From the NCBI GenBank assembly GCA_003151425.1, contig PLXO01000230.1, positions 1 to 32,573 of the forward strand: a stretch of 32,573 nucleotides of DNA. Direction: 5' to 3'. The position numbers were made by a program, and so were the translations under genes. The notes beneath the pieces are model-generated. The model made no database searches, was not told where the DNA came from, and worked only from the letters and a program-made list of their open reading frames with translations. This document shows, in pieces, positions 16,741-24,259 of this stretch (the first letter of the stretch is position 1; every line of letters starts with the position of its first letter). Source of the DNA: Acetobacteraceae bacterium. Lineage in GTDB: Bacteria; Pseudomonadota; Alphaproteobacteria; Acetobacterales; Acetobacteraceae.

Positions 16741-17361
16741 TGTGCTCTTGCCTCCGTTTCATTCGACGAAGCGCCGTCCTGACCGGCGGTGGGTCATCGC
16801 TTAAGGCGCAAGATACATCCCACGGGTTCTACATGTCATGTCCAAAGCTGCCTAAGGCGCATCATGGCAAGCATCACGGCGCCCAGCCAACGGGCGGTTT
16901 CTCGACAGCATGAGTCCCGCGCGTCGTGCCCATCCCCACAGGCCCGGGCAGAAACGACCGTTCCCCCCCGAAGCAGCGGTAGCTGGGTCGCCTGGGCCGA
17001 ACCGCCGTAGTCGACCCTTTTCACCCATTCTAACTGACCGGCCTCTCCGTTATCAAACACACGGATTTCCATGGGTAAGTCGCATATTACGGTCCGATAG
17101 CCTTGCAATACCTGTCGGACAAGTGCCAGTCGCCGTTGGCCCGACTCGAGCCACCCCGTCCTGTGTCTACCCGACGCCATTGCCCGAACCACCGCGCGTC
17201 GCGCGACCGGCCTGCGCGGTGTCCGCATGGCGTCCATCCCCCGTCTGATGTAGCGGGAGACGATGATGCAGCCTCTCGCCCACACACCGGATCCGCCGGC
17301 CGGACCCTTCCGCCCAGCCTCGTCCGCTCGGCCCTGACAAGCACGGAACCACGCGCGCCCA
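16741..17361. other. Gene-poor stretch before the TerC-family gene
   Basis: The only frame with reasonable codon use is minus 17180-16836 (MASGRHRTGWLESGQRR ..., 114 residues, including DLPMEIRVFDNGEAG). It has no recognised motif and no good ribosome binding site, so it is not called as a gene. TAAGGCGCA is repeated at about 16802 and 16851. TerC/YjbE genes are often preceded by a yybP-ykoY manganese riboswitch; I looked for its conserved core in 17000-17361 and could not recognise one. Confidence 0.4.
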
Positions 17362-17961
17362 ATGAACCTGGCCGGACTGACCCACGACCTGTCGGCATTC
17401 GCGCAGGTGCTGATGATCGACATTTCGCTGGCCGGCGACAATGCCGTGGTGGTCGGCTTGGCCGTGGCCGGGCTGCCGGCGCGGCAGCAGCGGCCGGCGA
17501 TCATTCTGGGGATTGGCGGGGCGACGCTGGTCCGCATCGCCTTCGGGGCGATCGCGCTGCGCCTGATGGCCATCCTCGGGCTGCTGCTGGCCGGCGGGCT
17601 GCTGCTGCTGTGGGTCTGCTGGAAGATGTACCGCGAGCTGCGCCGTCGCCCGCACGCCGGAGAACCAGGTGCGTTGCTGCAGCAGAAGAGCCTGGCGCAG
17701 GCAATGTTGCAGATCATCCTGGCCGACGTCTCCATGAGCCTGGACAACGTGCTCGCGGTGGCCGGTGCGGCGGGTGGCAGCACGTGGGTGCTGGCGGCGG
17801 GGCTGACGATCTCCGTGGTGCTGATGGGCATCGCCGCCGGCGTGCTGGCGCGCATCCTGGAGCGGCAGCGCTGGATCGCCTGGGTGGGGCTGACGATCGT
17901 GCTGTATGTGGCGCTGCACATGATCTGGGCGGGCGGCTGGGAGGTGGCCGGGGCGGTGTAG
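17362..17961 (+). CDS. TerC/YjbE-family integral membrane protein
   Basis: This 199-residue protein belongs to the TerC family, YjbE branch, implicated in metal (manganese) homeostasis at the inner membrane. Both family signatures with buried acidic residues are present: DISLAGDNAVV (residues 20-30; D20, D26) and ADVSMSLDNVLAV (121-133; D122, D128). Hydrophobic segments at about 12-35, 44-64, 66-88, 115-135, 140-163 and 170-192 give six or seven helices, and a short charged loop (RELRRRPHAG) splits the halves. The ATG at 17362 gives the usual N-terminus, although the upstream site is weak. It converges with radC, 44 bp between the stops. Substrate is inferred from the family. Confidence 0.88.
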   Translation: MNLAGLTHDLSAFAQVLMIDISLAGDNAVVVGLAVAGLPARQQRPAIILGIGGATLVRIAFGAIALRLMAILGLLLAGGLLLLWVCWKMYRELRRRPHAGEPGALLQQKSLAQAMLQIILADVSMSLDNVLAVAGAAGGSTWVLAAGLTISVVLMGIAAGVLARILERQRWIAWVGLTIVLYVALHMIWAGGWEVAGAV

Positions 17962-18005
17962 CGGCGCTGCACCGGCTGGAATGTGGCCGGGACAGGGCAG
18001 GGGAC

Positions 18006-19019
18006 CTACAGCAGGCCCTCGCGGCGGAAGCTCAGCGCCCCGTCGTTGCCGATGATGACGTGGTCGTGCAGCGTGATCGACAGTGCCTCGGCCGCGTGGC
18101 GGATGTCGCGGGTCATGTCGAGATCGGCGGCCGAGGGGGTCGGGTCGCCGCTTGGGTGATTATGCACCAAGATCAGCGCGGTGGCGTTCAGTTCGAGGGC
18201 GCGTTTGACGACCTCGCGGGGGTAGACGGGGGTGTGGTTCACGGTGCCGCGACCCTGCGCCTCGTCGGCCAGCAGCCGGTTGCGGGTGTCGAGGAACAGC
18301 ACGCGGAACTGCTCGACCCGCTCGCGCGCCAGGGCGGCGGTGAGGTAGGCCATCAGCCGGTCCCAATTGGCCAGCACGGGACGGTTGATCACCTCCGCGC
18401 GCATCAGGCGGAGTGCCGCGGCCTGCACGAGCTTCAGCGCGGCCACCCCGGCGTCACCCAGGCCGTCGATGGCGGCGAGCTCGACGGCGGGTGCCGCGAT
18501 GGCACCGGCGAAGCTGGCGAAGCGGGCCAGCAGGGCGCGTGCGAGCGGCTTGGTGTCGCGCCGGGGCAGCGCCAGGAACAACACCATCTCCAGCATCTCG
18601 TGGTCGGCGATCGCGTCCGGGCCGGCGGTCAGCAGCCGCGCACGCATGCGGGCACGATGGCCATCGGTGCCGGACAGGGGGGTGCCGGACAGGGGCGTGC
18701 CGAGTGGGGCAGGGGCGGATCGCGCGAGGTCCAGTGGGACAGGGAAGGTTGGTGCAGGCTCGAGTGGGGCATGCGCGGATTGCGCGGAGCCGGGTGGGGC
18801 AGGCATGGATCGCGTAAGGTCGGGCAGGGCAGGGCGCGATGGTGCAGGCCCGGATGGGGCCGTGTGGGATCGCGCGGGACTGAGTGGGGACGCAGCGGAC
18901 GGGGCACGGCGGGGTGGTGCAGGCTCGGATGGGGCAGGGGAGCAGCGCGCGAGCTCGATCAGCGCCAGCAGATTGGGCACCTCGTTCAGCCCTGGGTTTG
19001 CGCGTTTGATCCTGGCCAT
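18006..19019 (-). CDS. radC: RadC/JAB-domain protein with expanded low-complexity N-terminus
   Basis: The C-terminal ~220 residues are a typical Rad[21 protein letters not shown] (UPF0758-type N-terminal helical domain), then the JAB/MPN metal-binding motif [16 protein letters not shown] (H286, H288, D299). Despite the name, the family's role in DNA repair is not established; many members occur near mobile elements. Residues ~27-106 are an insertion rich in Pro, Ala and Ser encoded by eight 30-bp tandem units, making the protein (337 residues) about 100 longer than usual. The first conserved helix is preceded by GHRARM, so an internal start is conceivable, but the ATG at 19019 keeps an N-terminus that looks translated ([18 protein letters not shown]). 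Confidence 0.88.
   Translation of the reverse strand: MARIKRANPGLNEVPNLLALIELARCSPAPSEPAPPRRAPSAASPLSPARSHTAPSGPAPSRPALPDLTRSMPAPPGSAQSAHAPLEPAPTFPVPLDLARSAPAPLGTPLSGTPLSGTDGHRARMRARLLTAGPDAIADHEMLEMVLFLALPRRDTKPLARALLARFASFAGAIAAPAVELAAIDGLGDAGVAALKLVQAAALRLMRAEVINRPVLANWDRLMAYLTAALARERVEQFRVLFLDTRNRLLADEAQGRGTVNHTPVYPREVVKRALELNATALILVHNHPSGDPTPSAADLDMTRDIRHAAEALSITLHDHVIIGNDGALSFRREGLL
18702..18941 (-). repeat. Eight 30-bp tandem units (minisatellite) in the radC 5' region
   Basis: Units of exactly 30 bases start at 18702, 18732, 18762, 18792, 18822, 18852, 18882 and 18912. On the plus strand most begin (G/C)(A/G/C)GTGGGGCA and continue with a GCGGAT or GGTGCAGG variant; the last is the most diverged. 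Each encodes ten residues of a Pro/Ala/Ser-rich repeat. Just beside them, at about 18669-18697, GGTGCCGGACAGGG occurs twice in tandem. Confidence 0.85.
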
Positions 19020-19118
19020 CCGTCCCGTCGCCGCAAGTGGCGACGGCAGGCTAGGCCCAATAATCTTGCCGATCGGCTAACGCAGCGCGCCGCGGTGGCG
19101 TGTGCCGAGGTCCGGGGA

Positions 19119-21353
19119 TCAGCCTGTCGCCCTGAAATACGCCGCCTCGTCGGTGGCCCGCAACTGGTCGGTCACGACGGCGCGGGCGACGGCGTTCACC
19201 TGCTGGCCGAATGCGGCGACGATCTTGCCCAGATCGCGCAGCGTGGTGACGCCGGGAAAGATCTTGCCCATTTCCTCGATCGCGTAGGCCTGCTTCTCCT
19301 GCTCCGCGTCGGCGACCGCGAACACCTTGGTCTCGCCGCGAATGTCGACCATGCCGGCGACGCCTGCCTGCACCGCCGCGGGCGTCTTGCCGCCGATACG
19401 CAGCTCGGCGAATCGCGCCTGCGAGGGAGCGGGCAGCTTCGACGCGGTCAATATCGCCGCATCGCAGACGCGCTCGAGATATTTCGAGCAGCGGTAGAAG
19501 CCGAGGCCGGGGAACGGCTCGCTCTCGTAGTGCCGCAGGTCCTTGAGCAGGTCGCCGAGGTTCTCGTTCAACGATTGCAGCATCTGCATCGCCGAGTAGC
19601 CCTCCAGCTTCTTGTCCTTGAGCTCCTTGATCTTGGCCGTCTTCTGCTGCGGCGTGAAGGCCGCGTATTGCGCCCCGTTGACCGCCACCTTGCTGCTCTG
19701 CGTCGCCTCCACGACGTGCTTGAGCGGGCCTTCGCTGTGGTAGGCCTCGGCGGCGAAGAACGTCGCGTCCGCCTGCAGCGTGCGCAGCTTGGCGAGCAGA
19801 GCGGCTTTCGTGTCGCCGTCGCGCTCTGCCAGCAACGCCTTCTCCAGCTTGCGGACCTGTTCCATCTTCGCAAGATAGAGCGCGTTGTTGGTGTCCATCG
19901 ATTTGGCGCCATCGTGCTCGAGCGCCACCGCCCTTTCCTCCAATATCTTCTGGCCTGCCAGTGTATTTGGTACGTCATCCACCCTGATGCCGGCTTGCTG
20001 CAACTGCTCGGCGCGGGCGATGAAATAGAGCGCGTCGGCTTCCTCGAACTGGCGCAGCGTCAGGGCGCGCTGTTCCTTCGGCAGCGCCGCCAGGGTCTGC
20101 TCCTGGTAGGCCGTGTAATCGCCCCAATCCATGTAGCGGCGCAGCTTCATCAGGGCGCCGACGTCCTGGCCCTGCTCGGTCATTGCGCTCATGGCACGGG
20201 TGGTCGGGGTGGCCGGGCCCGCCGGCAACGCGACCGGGGCCTCGGCGTACAGGTTGGTGTCGAACAGGATGCCGGGCGCGGGGCCTTTGAACTGCTTGGA
20301 CACCGCCGCGTTGAACTCGGCGACGATCTGGTAGTCGTAATGAACGGCGCCCTCCTTCGTGCCGTGGGTGCGCACGGTGACGTCGTAGTCGCTCTCCGGA
20401 TTGGCGCTGCCGACGCTGCCCCAGACAAACCCGTATAGTCGCTGCAAGGCGGTCATCTGGGCGTCCACGGCCTGCCGGCGGAACCACCACATGTTGGCCA
20501 TGTATGCCCGGCCGGTGGCATCGTCGATCTTGAGCAGCCGCTTGTATTCGGCCTTCACCGCGTCCCAGGTCTTCAGGCGCAGCATCTCCGCATTGGCACC
20601 GGGCAGGTCGATCTTGCCGCGGATCTCCGCGATGGCTGCGTCCAGCAGGTCCGGGTTCGGTGCGGCGCCGCTCGCCATCGCGGTCTCGATGGCCGCCAGG
20701 TTGTCCTTGAGCGTCTTCGACTCCCCCCCGGCGCCGAGCTTCGGGCGCGCGACGGGAACCACCGGCACCGTCGGCTCGATCCCTTCGGTGCGCTTCGGCA
20801 GGAGAGTGGCGTACTCCTCCCGCAGCGTCGCCAGCGCGATCTTGGCCGGGACGAACATCGGGCCGCTCTTGACATTGATCCGCGCCAGCATCGCCTCGTC
20901 CTCGGGGATGCCGGTGCCGAGCTTGTTGATCAGCGGCAGCAGCAGCGCGGCACGTGCTTTGGGATCAACGGGGGCATCGGCCGGACGCGCCGCCGGCGGC
21001 AACGCGGCGACCTCGGCCAGCCACGCGGCGACGTGGGCCTGCGCAACCGCCAGCGCACGCGCCGGTGCCGCGGCGAGGTCGGCCGCCACCTGCCGGCTCA
21101 GCGCCAGGGCGTCCGCGGCCAGCCCGACGCCGGCCCGCGTCATCGCATCATCCGCCGCGCGCAGTTCGCCGCTCAGGTTCTGGAGGATGGGGATCGCACG
21201 ATCGGGCGGCTCGTTGCGCGCAAACAGGGCGGTTTTGGTGAGCGTCGCCAGCCGCTGGGGCGTCGGCACAGGTTGGATCGGGACAACCTTTCGCACCGAG
21301 ACATCGACTTTGAGGACACGGACGAGCCACTCCAGCATCAGGCTCAAGGACAT
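19119..21353 (-). CDS. Large protein with nucleotidyltransferase-like core
   Basis: The 744-residue protein is not in a family I can name. Its centre carries the polymerase-beta-type nucleotidyltransferase signature: YGFVWGSVGSANPESDYDV (residues 307-325), with a GS turn and D322/D324 as a metal-binding DxD pair. A third acidic residue is likely in ILFDTNLYAE (D365). Around this, residues 1-290 are mostly helical (Ala-rich, with an IQPVPTPQ linker), and residues 470-610 are helical with coiled-coil character (VRKLEKALLAERDGDTK, KIKELKDKKLEGY). The N-terminus is hydrophobic (MSLSLMLEWLVRVLKVDV) but not a clear signal peptide. TAGGAG lies 6 bases before the ATG. radC follows 99 bp downstream on the same strand. 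Such cores occur in toxins, antibiotic-modifying enzymes and secreted effectors; which applies is unknown. Confidence 0.75.
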   Translation of the reverse strand: MSLSLMLEWLVRVLKVDVSVRKVVPIQPVPTPQRLATLTKTALFARNEPPDRAIPILQNLSGELRAADDAMTRAGVGLAADALALSRQVAADLAAAPARALAVAQAHVAAWLAEVAALPPAARPADAPVDPKARAALLLPLINKLGTGIPEDEAMLARINVKSGPMFVPAKIALATLREEYATLLPKRTEGIEPTVPVVPVARPKLGAGGESKTLKDNLAAIETAMASGAAPNPDLLDAAIAEIRGKIDLPGANAEMLRLKTWDAVKAEYKRLLKIDDATGRAYMANMWWFRRQAVDAQMTALQRLYGFVWGSVGSANPESDYDVTVRTHGTKEGAVHYDYQIVAEFNAAVSKQFKGPAPGILFDTNLYAEAPVALPAGPATPTTRAMSAMTEQGQDVGALMKLRRYMDWGDYTAYQEQTLAALPKEQRALTLRQFEEADALYFIARAEQLQQAGIRVDDVPNTLAGQKILEERAVALEHDGAKSMDTNNALYLAKMEQVRKLEKALLAERDGDTKAALLAKLRTLQADATFFAAEAYHSEGPLKHVVEATQSSKVAVNGAQYAAFTPQQKTAKIKELKDKKLEGYSAMQMLQSLNENLGDLLKDLRHYESEPFPGLGFYRCSKYLERVCDAAILTASKLPAPSQARFAELRIGGKTPAAVQAGVAGMVDIRGETKVFAVADAEQEKQAYAIEEMGKIFPGVTTLRDLGKIVAAFGQQVNAVARAVVTDQLRATDEAAYFRATG

Positions 21354-21692
21354 CGGCTGCTCCTACAACTGTCGGTTGTAGCGTTGCACGAATCGGGTTC
21401 GATGTCGCGCTTGATTGTTCGAGCACGGCAGCCCGGGAAGGGTCGGTTCACCTTCGTGAGCGAGCCAGCGACCGTTGTGGTGGAGCCAGCGACCGCTGTA
21501 ACGGGGGCAGCGGCCGCGAATGCCGAAACAGGGTCGGGCGGACGAATCGGACTCAATCCGTGCCGTTCGGGCGCTTCGCTCGGCGTCGGCGCGCGCGTGC
21601 GGCGTGGGTGTGCGGGCCGGTCGTTCGGTCCCCTCGCCCTGCGTGGCGACCGGGGACCGGGCGACCGGCGAGCGCGCGACCTTGCCGAACGA
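21354..21692. other. Intergenic region downstream of the cupin gene
   Basis: No gene is seen. The stretch contains GAGCCAGCGACCG repeated at about 21462 and 21484 and a run of GACCGG/GGCGACC near 21640-21670. It should hold the promoter of the nucleotidyltransferase-like gene at its left end and the end of the cupin transcript at its right end, but no -35/-10 pair or clear hairpin can be defended. Confidence 0.4.
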
Positions 21693-22106
21693 CTATCGCG
21701 GGGCGTCGCAGGGTTCGGTGGCCATCTCCGCGGGCAGCGAGATCTCCAGCAGCTCGAACGTGTCGGAGGTGCGAAGCTCGTTGTGCGGGGTGTTGCCGGG
21801 GATCAGGATCGAATCACCCGCCTCCAACCGGCACAGCGGTTCGCCGGCGAACTCCAGCTCGATCCAGCCGCTCAGCATGTAGACGAGCTGGGCGTCGCAC
21901 GTGTGCACATGCCAGCCGGTGGGCTGCGACATGCCGGCCTCGGCCGAGGTGACCTGCGCGCGGAGCTTCCCTCCGGTGGCTTTGGTCACCCCGAGGTCGC
22001 GGTATTTGAAGAACGCACGGCGGCCAGCGACGTAATCGGCGGCGCTCTTTTTGGCAACGGTGGGGACCGAGGCCGCGGTGGGGTTCGGGGTGACGACGTC
22101 GTTCAT
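21693..22106 (-). CDS. Single-domain cupin protein
   Basis: The 137-residue protein has one cupin barrel. Motif 1 is in GWHVHTCDAQLVYMLSGWIEL (two metal-ligand histidines, with Q in place of the usual acidic ligand) and motif 2 in LEAGDSILIPGNTPHNEL (third histidine). N-terminal ~45 residues are an extension. Cupins of this size are diverse (dioxygenase, isomerase or sensor roles), so no reaction is assigned. AGGAGG sits at good spacing before the ATG. It follows map on the same strand with 105 bp between, so it may be cotranscribed. Confidence 0.85.
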   Translation of the reverse strand: MNDVVTPNPTAASVPTVAKKSAADYVAGRRAFFKYRDLGVTKATGGKLRAQVTSAEAGMSQPTGWHVHTCDAQLVYMLSGWIELEFAGEPLCRLEAGDSILIPGNTPHNELRTSDTFELLEISLPAEMATEPCDAPR

Positions 22107-22211
22107 GGGTTCCTCCTGTCTGCCCTGTGGCGCTTTGCCCTATGGCGGCTTGTTCGTTGGCCTATTGTCTTTCGGCCGTTCGTCTTTCGGCGGTCCGGTG
22201 CCGATTGGCAG

Positions 22212-23018
22212 TCAGCCGACCACGTACGGCGGCTTCTCGAGGCCGGCGGGCGAAAGGGTAAAAATCTCCACGCCGTCGGCGGTCACGCCGATCATGTGCT
22301 CGAACTGGGCCGAGAGCGAGCGGTCGCGGGTCACCGCGGTCCAGCCGTCGTCCAGCACCTTCACCTCGGGCCGGCCGGCGTTCACCATCGGCTCGATGGT
22401 GAAGAACATGCCGGGGCGCAGCTCCGCGCCTTCGCCTGGCTTGCCGAAATGCAGCACGTTGGGCGGCTCGTGGAAGCGCCGGCCGATGCCGTGGCCGCAG
22501 AAATCGCGCACCACGCTGAACCGGTGGCCCTCGACGAAGGTCTGGATGGCGTGGCCGACGTCGCCCAGCGTGGCCCCGGGCTTCACCGCGCGGACGCCGC
22601 GCATCATCGCCTCGTAGGTCACGTCCATCAGGTTGCGCGCCTTGGTGGACGGGGCGCCGGCGGCATACATGCGCGAGGAATCGCCGTGCCAGCCGTCCAG
22701 GATCACCGTCACGTCGATGTTCAGGACGTCGCCGTCGTCCAGCCGGCGGTCGCCCGGGATGCCGTGGCACACCACGTGGTTGATCGAGGTGCAGATCGAT
22801 TTCGGGAAGCCGCGGTAATTCAGCGGGGCCGGGATCGCGCCATGCTCGGTGATGAAGCGGTGGCACAGGTCGTCCAGCACGCCGGTGGTCACGCCCGGGA
22901 CGACATGGGCCGTGATCATGTCGAGCGTCTCAGCGGCGAGGCGGCCAGCCGCGCGCATGCCGGCAAAATCCTCCGGCGGGTGGATCGTGATGCGTCTCGC
23001 GTCGGCTCCGCCGTCCAT
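22212..23018 (-). CDS. map: Type I methionine aminopeptidase
   Basis: The 268-residue enzyme removes the initiator methionine from nascent proteins. All metal ligands and catalytic residues of the pita-bread fold are in order: H in NHVVCHGIPGD, two aspartates in LNIDVTVILDGWHGDSSRM, H in CGHGIGRRFHEP, and glutamates in FTIEPMVN and AQFEHMIG. N-terminal helix (ITIHPPEDFAGMRAAGRLAA) fits class Ia without a zinc-finger extension. The frame is open further upstream, but MDGGADARRITIHPP at 23018 is the usual beginning; GCGGGAAC lies just upstream. It diverges from the M19 dipeptidase gene. Confidence 0.95.
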   Translation of the reverse strand: MDGGADARRITIHPPEDFAGMRAAGRLAAETLDMITAHVVPGVTTGVLDDLCHRFITEHGAIPAPLNYRGFPKSICTSINHVVCHGIPGDRRLDDGDVLNIDVTVILDGWHGDSSRMYAAGAPSTKARNLMDVTYEAMMRGVRAVKPGATLGDVGHAIQTFVEGHRFSVVRDFCGHGIGRRFHEPPNVLHFGKPGEGAELRPGMFFTIEPMVNAGRPEVKVLDDGWTAVTRDRSLSAQFEHMIGVTADGVEIFTLSPAGLEKPPYVVG

Positions 23019-23163
23019 CCGGGTTCCCGCTTTGCCAGTCGTCCCCACCAAGATGCGCAAGTGCCGGGCGCCGCGCAAGGGATGTCCAGCTTGCGGCATT
23101 GCAGTGGCTGGTCCAGCCTGACCGCATGGTCGCCGCGCCCATGATCCCCCCTCTGAGTCCCCC

Positions 23164-24174
23164 GTGATCCCACGCATGATCCCCCCCCATATGATAATCG
23201 ACATGCACACCCATGCCGGCCGGCCGCGGCGCACCGGGGACGTGGACCGTGCCGTGCTGGCAACCATGCGCCCGGGAGGCGTCGCCGCCGCTGTGGTCTC
23301 GGCGATCGCGGACCTGCCGATGATCCGGCGCCATCCGACGACGAAGCGGCTGGAGAAGGTGCGCGATCCGGACCCCGGCGAGTGCCTGGCATGCGTCGAG
23401 GGCTACCTGGATAGTTTTGAGCGCGCGGGCATGCGCATCGCCCGCGAGCCGGACGAAATCCGCCCAGAGGCCTGCCCTCGGGCGCTTGACCCGGGAGCCT
23501 GCCCACGGGCGCTTGACCCGTGGGACCCCGCCCTGGTGCTGGCGATCGAGGGCTGCGAGTTCCTGGAAGGCGATCTGGACCGGCTGGACGCGATGGCGGC
23601 GCGCGGCGTGCGCAGCATCCAGCTTACCCATTATCTGGTGAACGAGACGGGCGACGTGCAGACCGCCGCGCCGGTGCATGGCGGGCTGACCGCGATCGGC
23701 GCCGGCGCGGTGCGGCGGATGAACCGGCTGGGCGTGATCGTCGACGTCGCGCATTGCTCCGAGGCCACGGTGAAGGGCGTGGCGCGGGTCGCCTCGCGGC
23801 CGTTCCTGTGCAGCCATGCCAATTTGCAGGAGCCAGGCCATCCGGATGGGGATCACCCGCGGTATATCAGCCTGGACTACGCGCGGATGGTGGTGGAAAG
23901 CGGCGGGGTGATCGGCGCCTGGATCTCGGTGTTGTGGCAGGAAAAGCTGCCGGGGCTGATCCGGCATCTGTTTCGGTTGATCGATGCGGTCGGGGTTGAT
24001 CATGTCGGGATCGGCACCGATCTGCCGGCCGGGATCGCGCAGACCGAGCTGCCGGATTTCGCGCGGCATCCGGAAATCGCGGCGGCGTTGCGGGAGCGCG
24101 GGATGACGGCGGAGGAGGTGGCCAAGGTGTGCGCCGGCAACTGGCTGCGGGTGTTCCGCGCGGTGCGGGCGTGA
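23164..24174 (+). CDS. Membrane dipeptidase (renal dipeptidase, peptidase M19)
   Basis: The 336-residue protein is an amidohydrolase-fold dipeptidase using two zinc ions. Ligands: IIDMHTH (H15, H17), the bridging glutamate in LVLAIEGCEF, H in VDVAHCSEAT, H in FLCSHAN, and D in VGIGTDLPAG. There is no signal peptide, so it is probably cytoplasmic, as for other short bacterial members. Between EIRPE and DPALVLAIEG two tandem 27-bp units insert ACPRALDPG and ACPRALDPW, matching a palindromic element also found near 10.9 kb. Start codons GTG 23164, ATG 23176 and ATG 23191 are all in frame and none has a good ribosome binding site; conserved sequence begins at MIIDMHTH. Confidence 0.88.
   Translation: MIPRMIPPHMIIDMHTHAGRPRRTGDVDRAVLATMRPGGVAAAVVSAIADLPMIRRHPTTKRLEKVRDPDPGECLACVEGYLDSFERAGMRIAREPDEIRPEACPRALDPGACPRALDPWDPALVLAIEGCEFLEGDLDRLDAMAARGVRSIQLTHYLVNETGDVQTAAPVHGGLTAIGAGAVRRMNRLGVIVDVAHCSEATVKGVARVASRPFLCSHANLQEPGHPDGDHPRYISLDYARMVVESGGVIGAWISVLWQEKLPGLIRHLFRLIDAVGVDHVGIGTDLPAGIAQTELPDFARHPEIAAALRERGMTAEEVAKVCAGNWLRVFRAVRA
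23470..23524 (+). repeat. Palindromic in-frame element, two tandem copies
   Basis: Two 27-28 base units (23470-23496 and 23497-23524) begin GCCTGCCC(T/A)CGGGCGCTTG and continue ACCCG. In the second, CCCACGGG and CCCGTGGG form a perfect 8-bp stem around CGCTTGA. They are translated as ACPRALDP twice within the M19 dipeptidase. The same element, lacking two bases, occurs at 10886-10913 and 10969-10996 in another gene. Confidence 0.75.
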
Positions 24175-24259
24175 TGCGGCATGGCGCTGCGCAAGCGAGA
24201 GAAGCTAGTCGGCAGACCGACATGGTCTGGTGTTCTCTCAAAGAGCTGGGGTTGCAATC

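Noticed and set aside
16836-17180. 114-residue minus-strand frame
   Set aside because: Codon use is tolerable, but there is no motif, no convincing ribosome binding site and no partner; it is left as part of the gene-poor stretch.
17000-17361. yybP-ykoY manganese riboswitch before the TerC-family gene
   Set aside because: It is expected for some YjbE homologs, but I could not find its conserved core or pair its helices.
18702-18941. 30-bp tandem units as a CRISPR array
   Set aside because: The units abut without spacers and lie inside an open reading frame; no cas gene is near.
17103-20438. 1111-residue plus-strand open frame
   Set aside because: It runs antisense to radC and the nucleotidyltransferase-like gene and shares bases with the TerC-family gene in another frame. 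Its composition is GC-rich shadow and it has no domain.
21033-23144. 703-residue plus-strand frame
   Set aside because: It is antisense to map, the cupin gene and the end of the nucleotidyltransferase-like gene; no motif.
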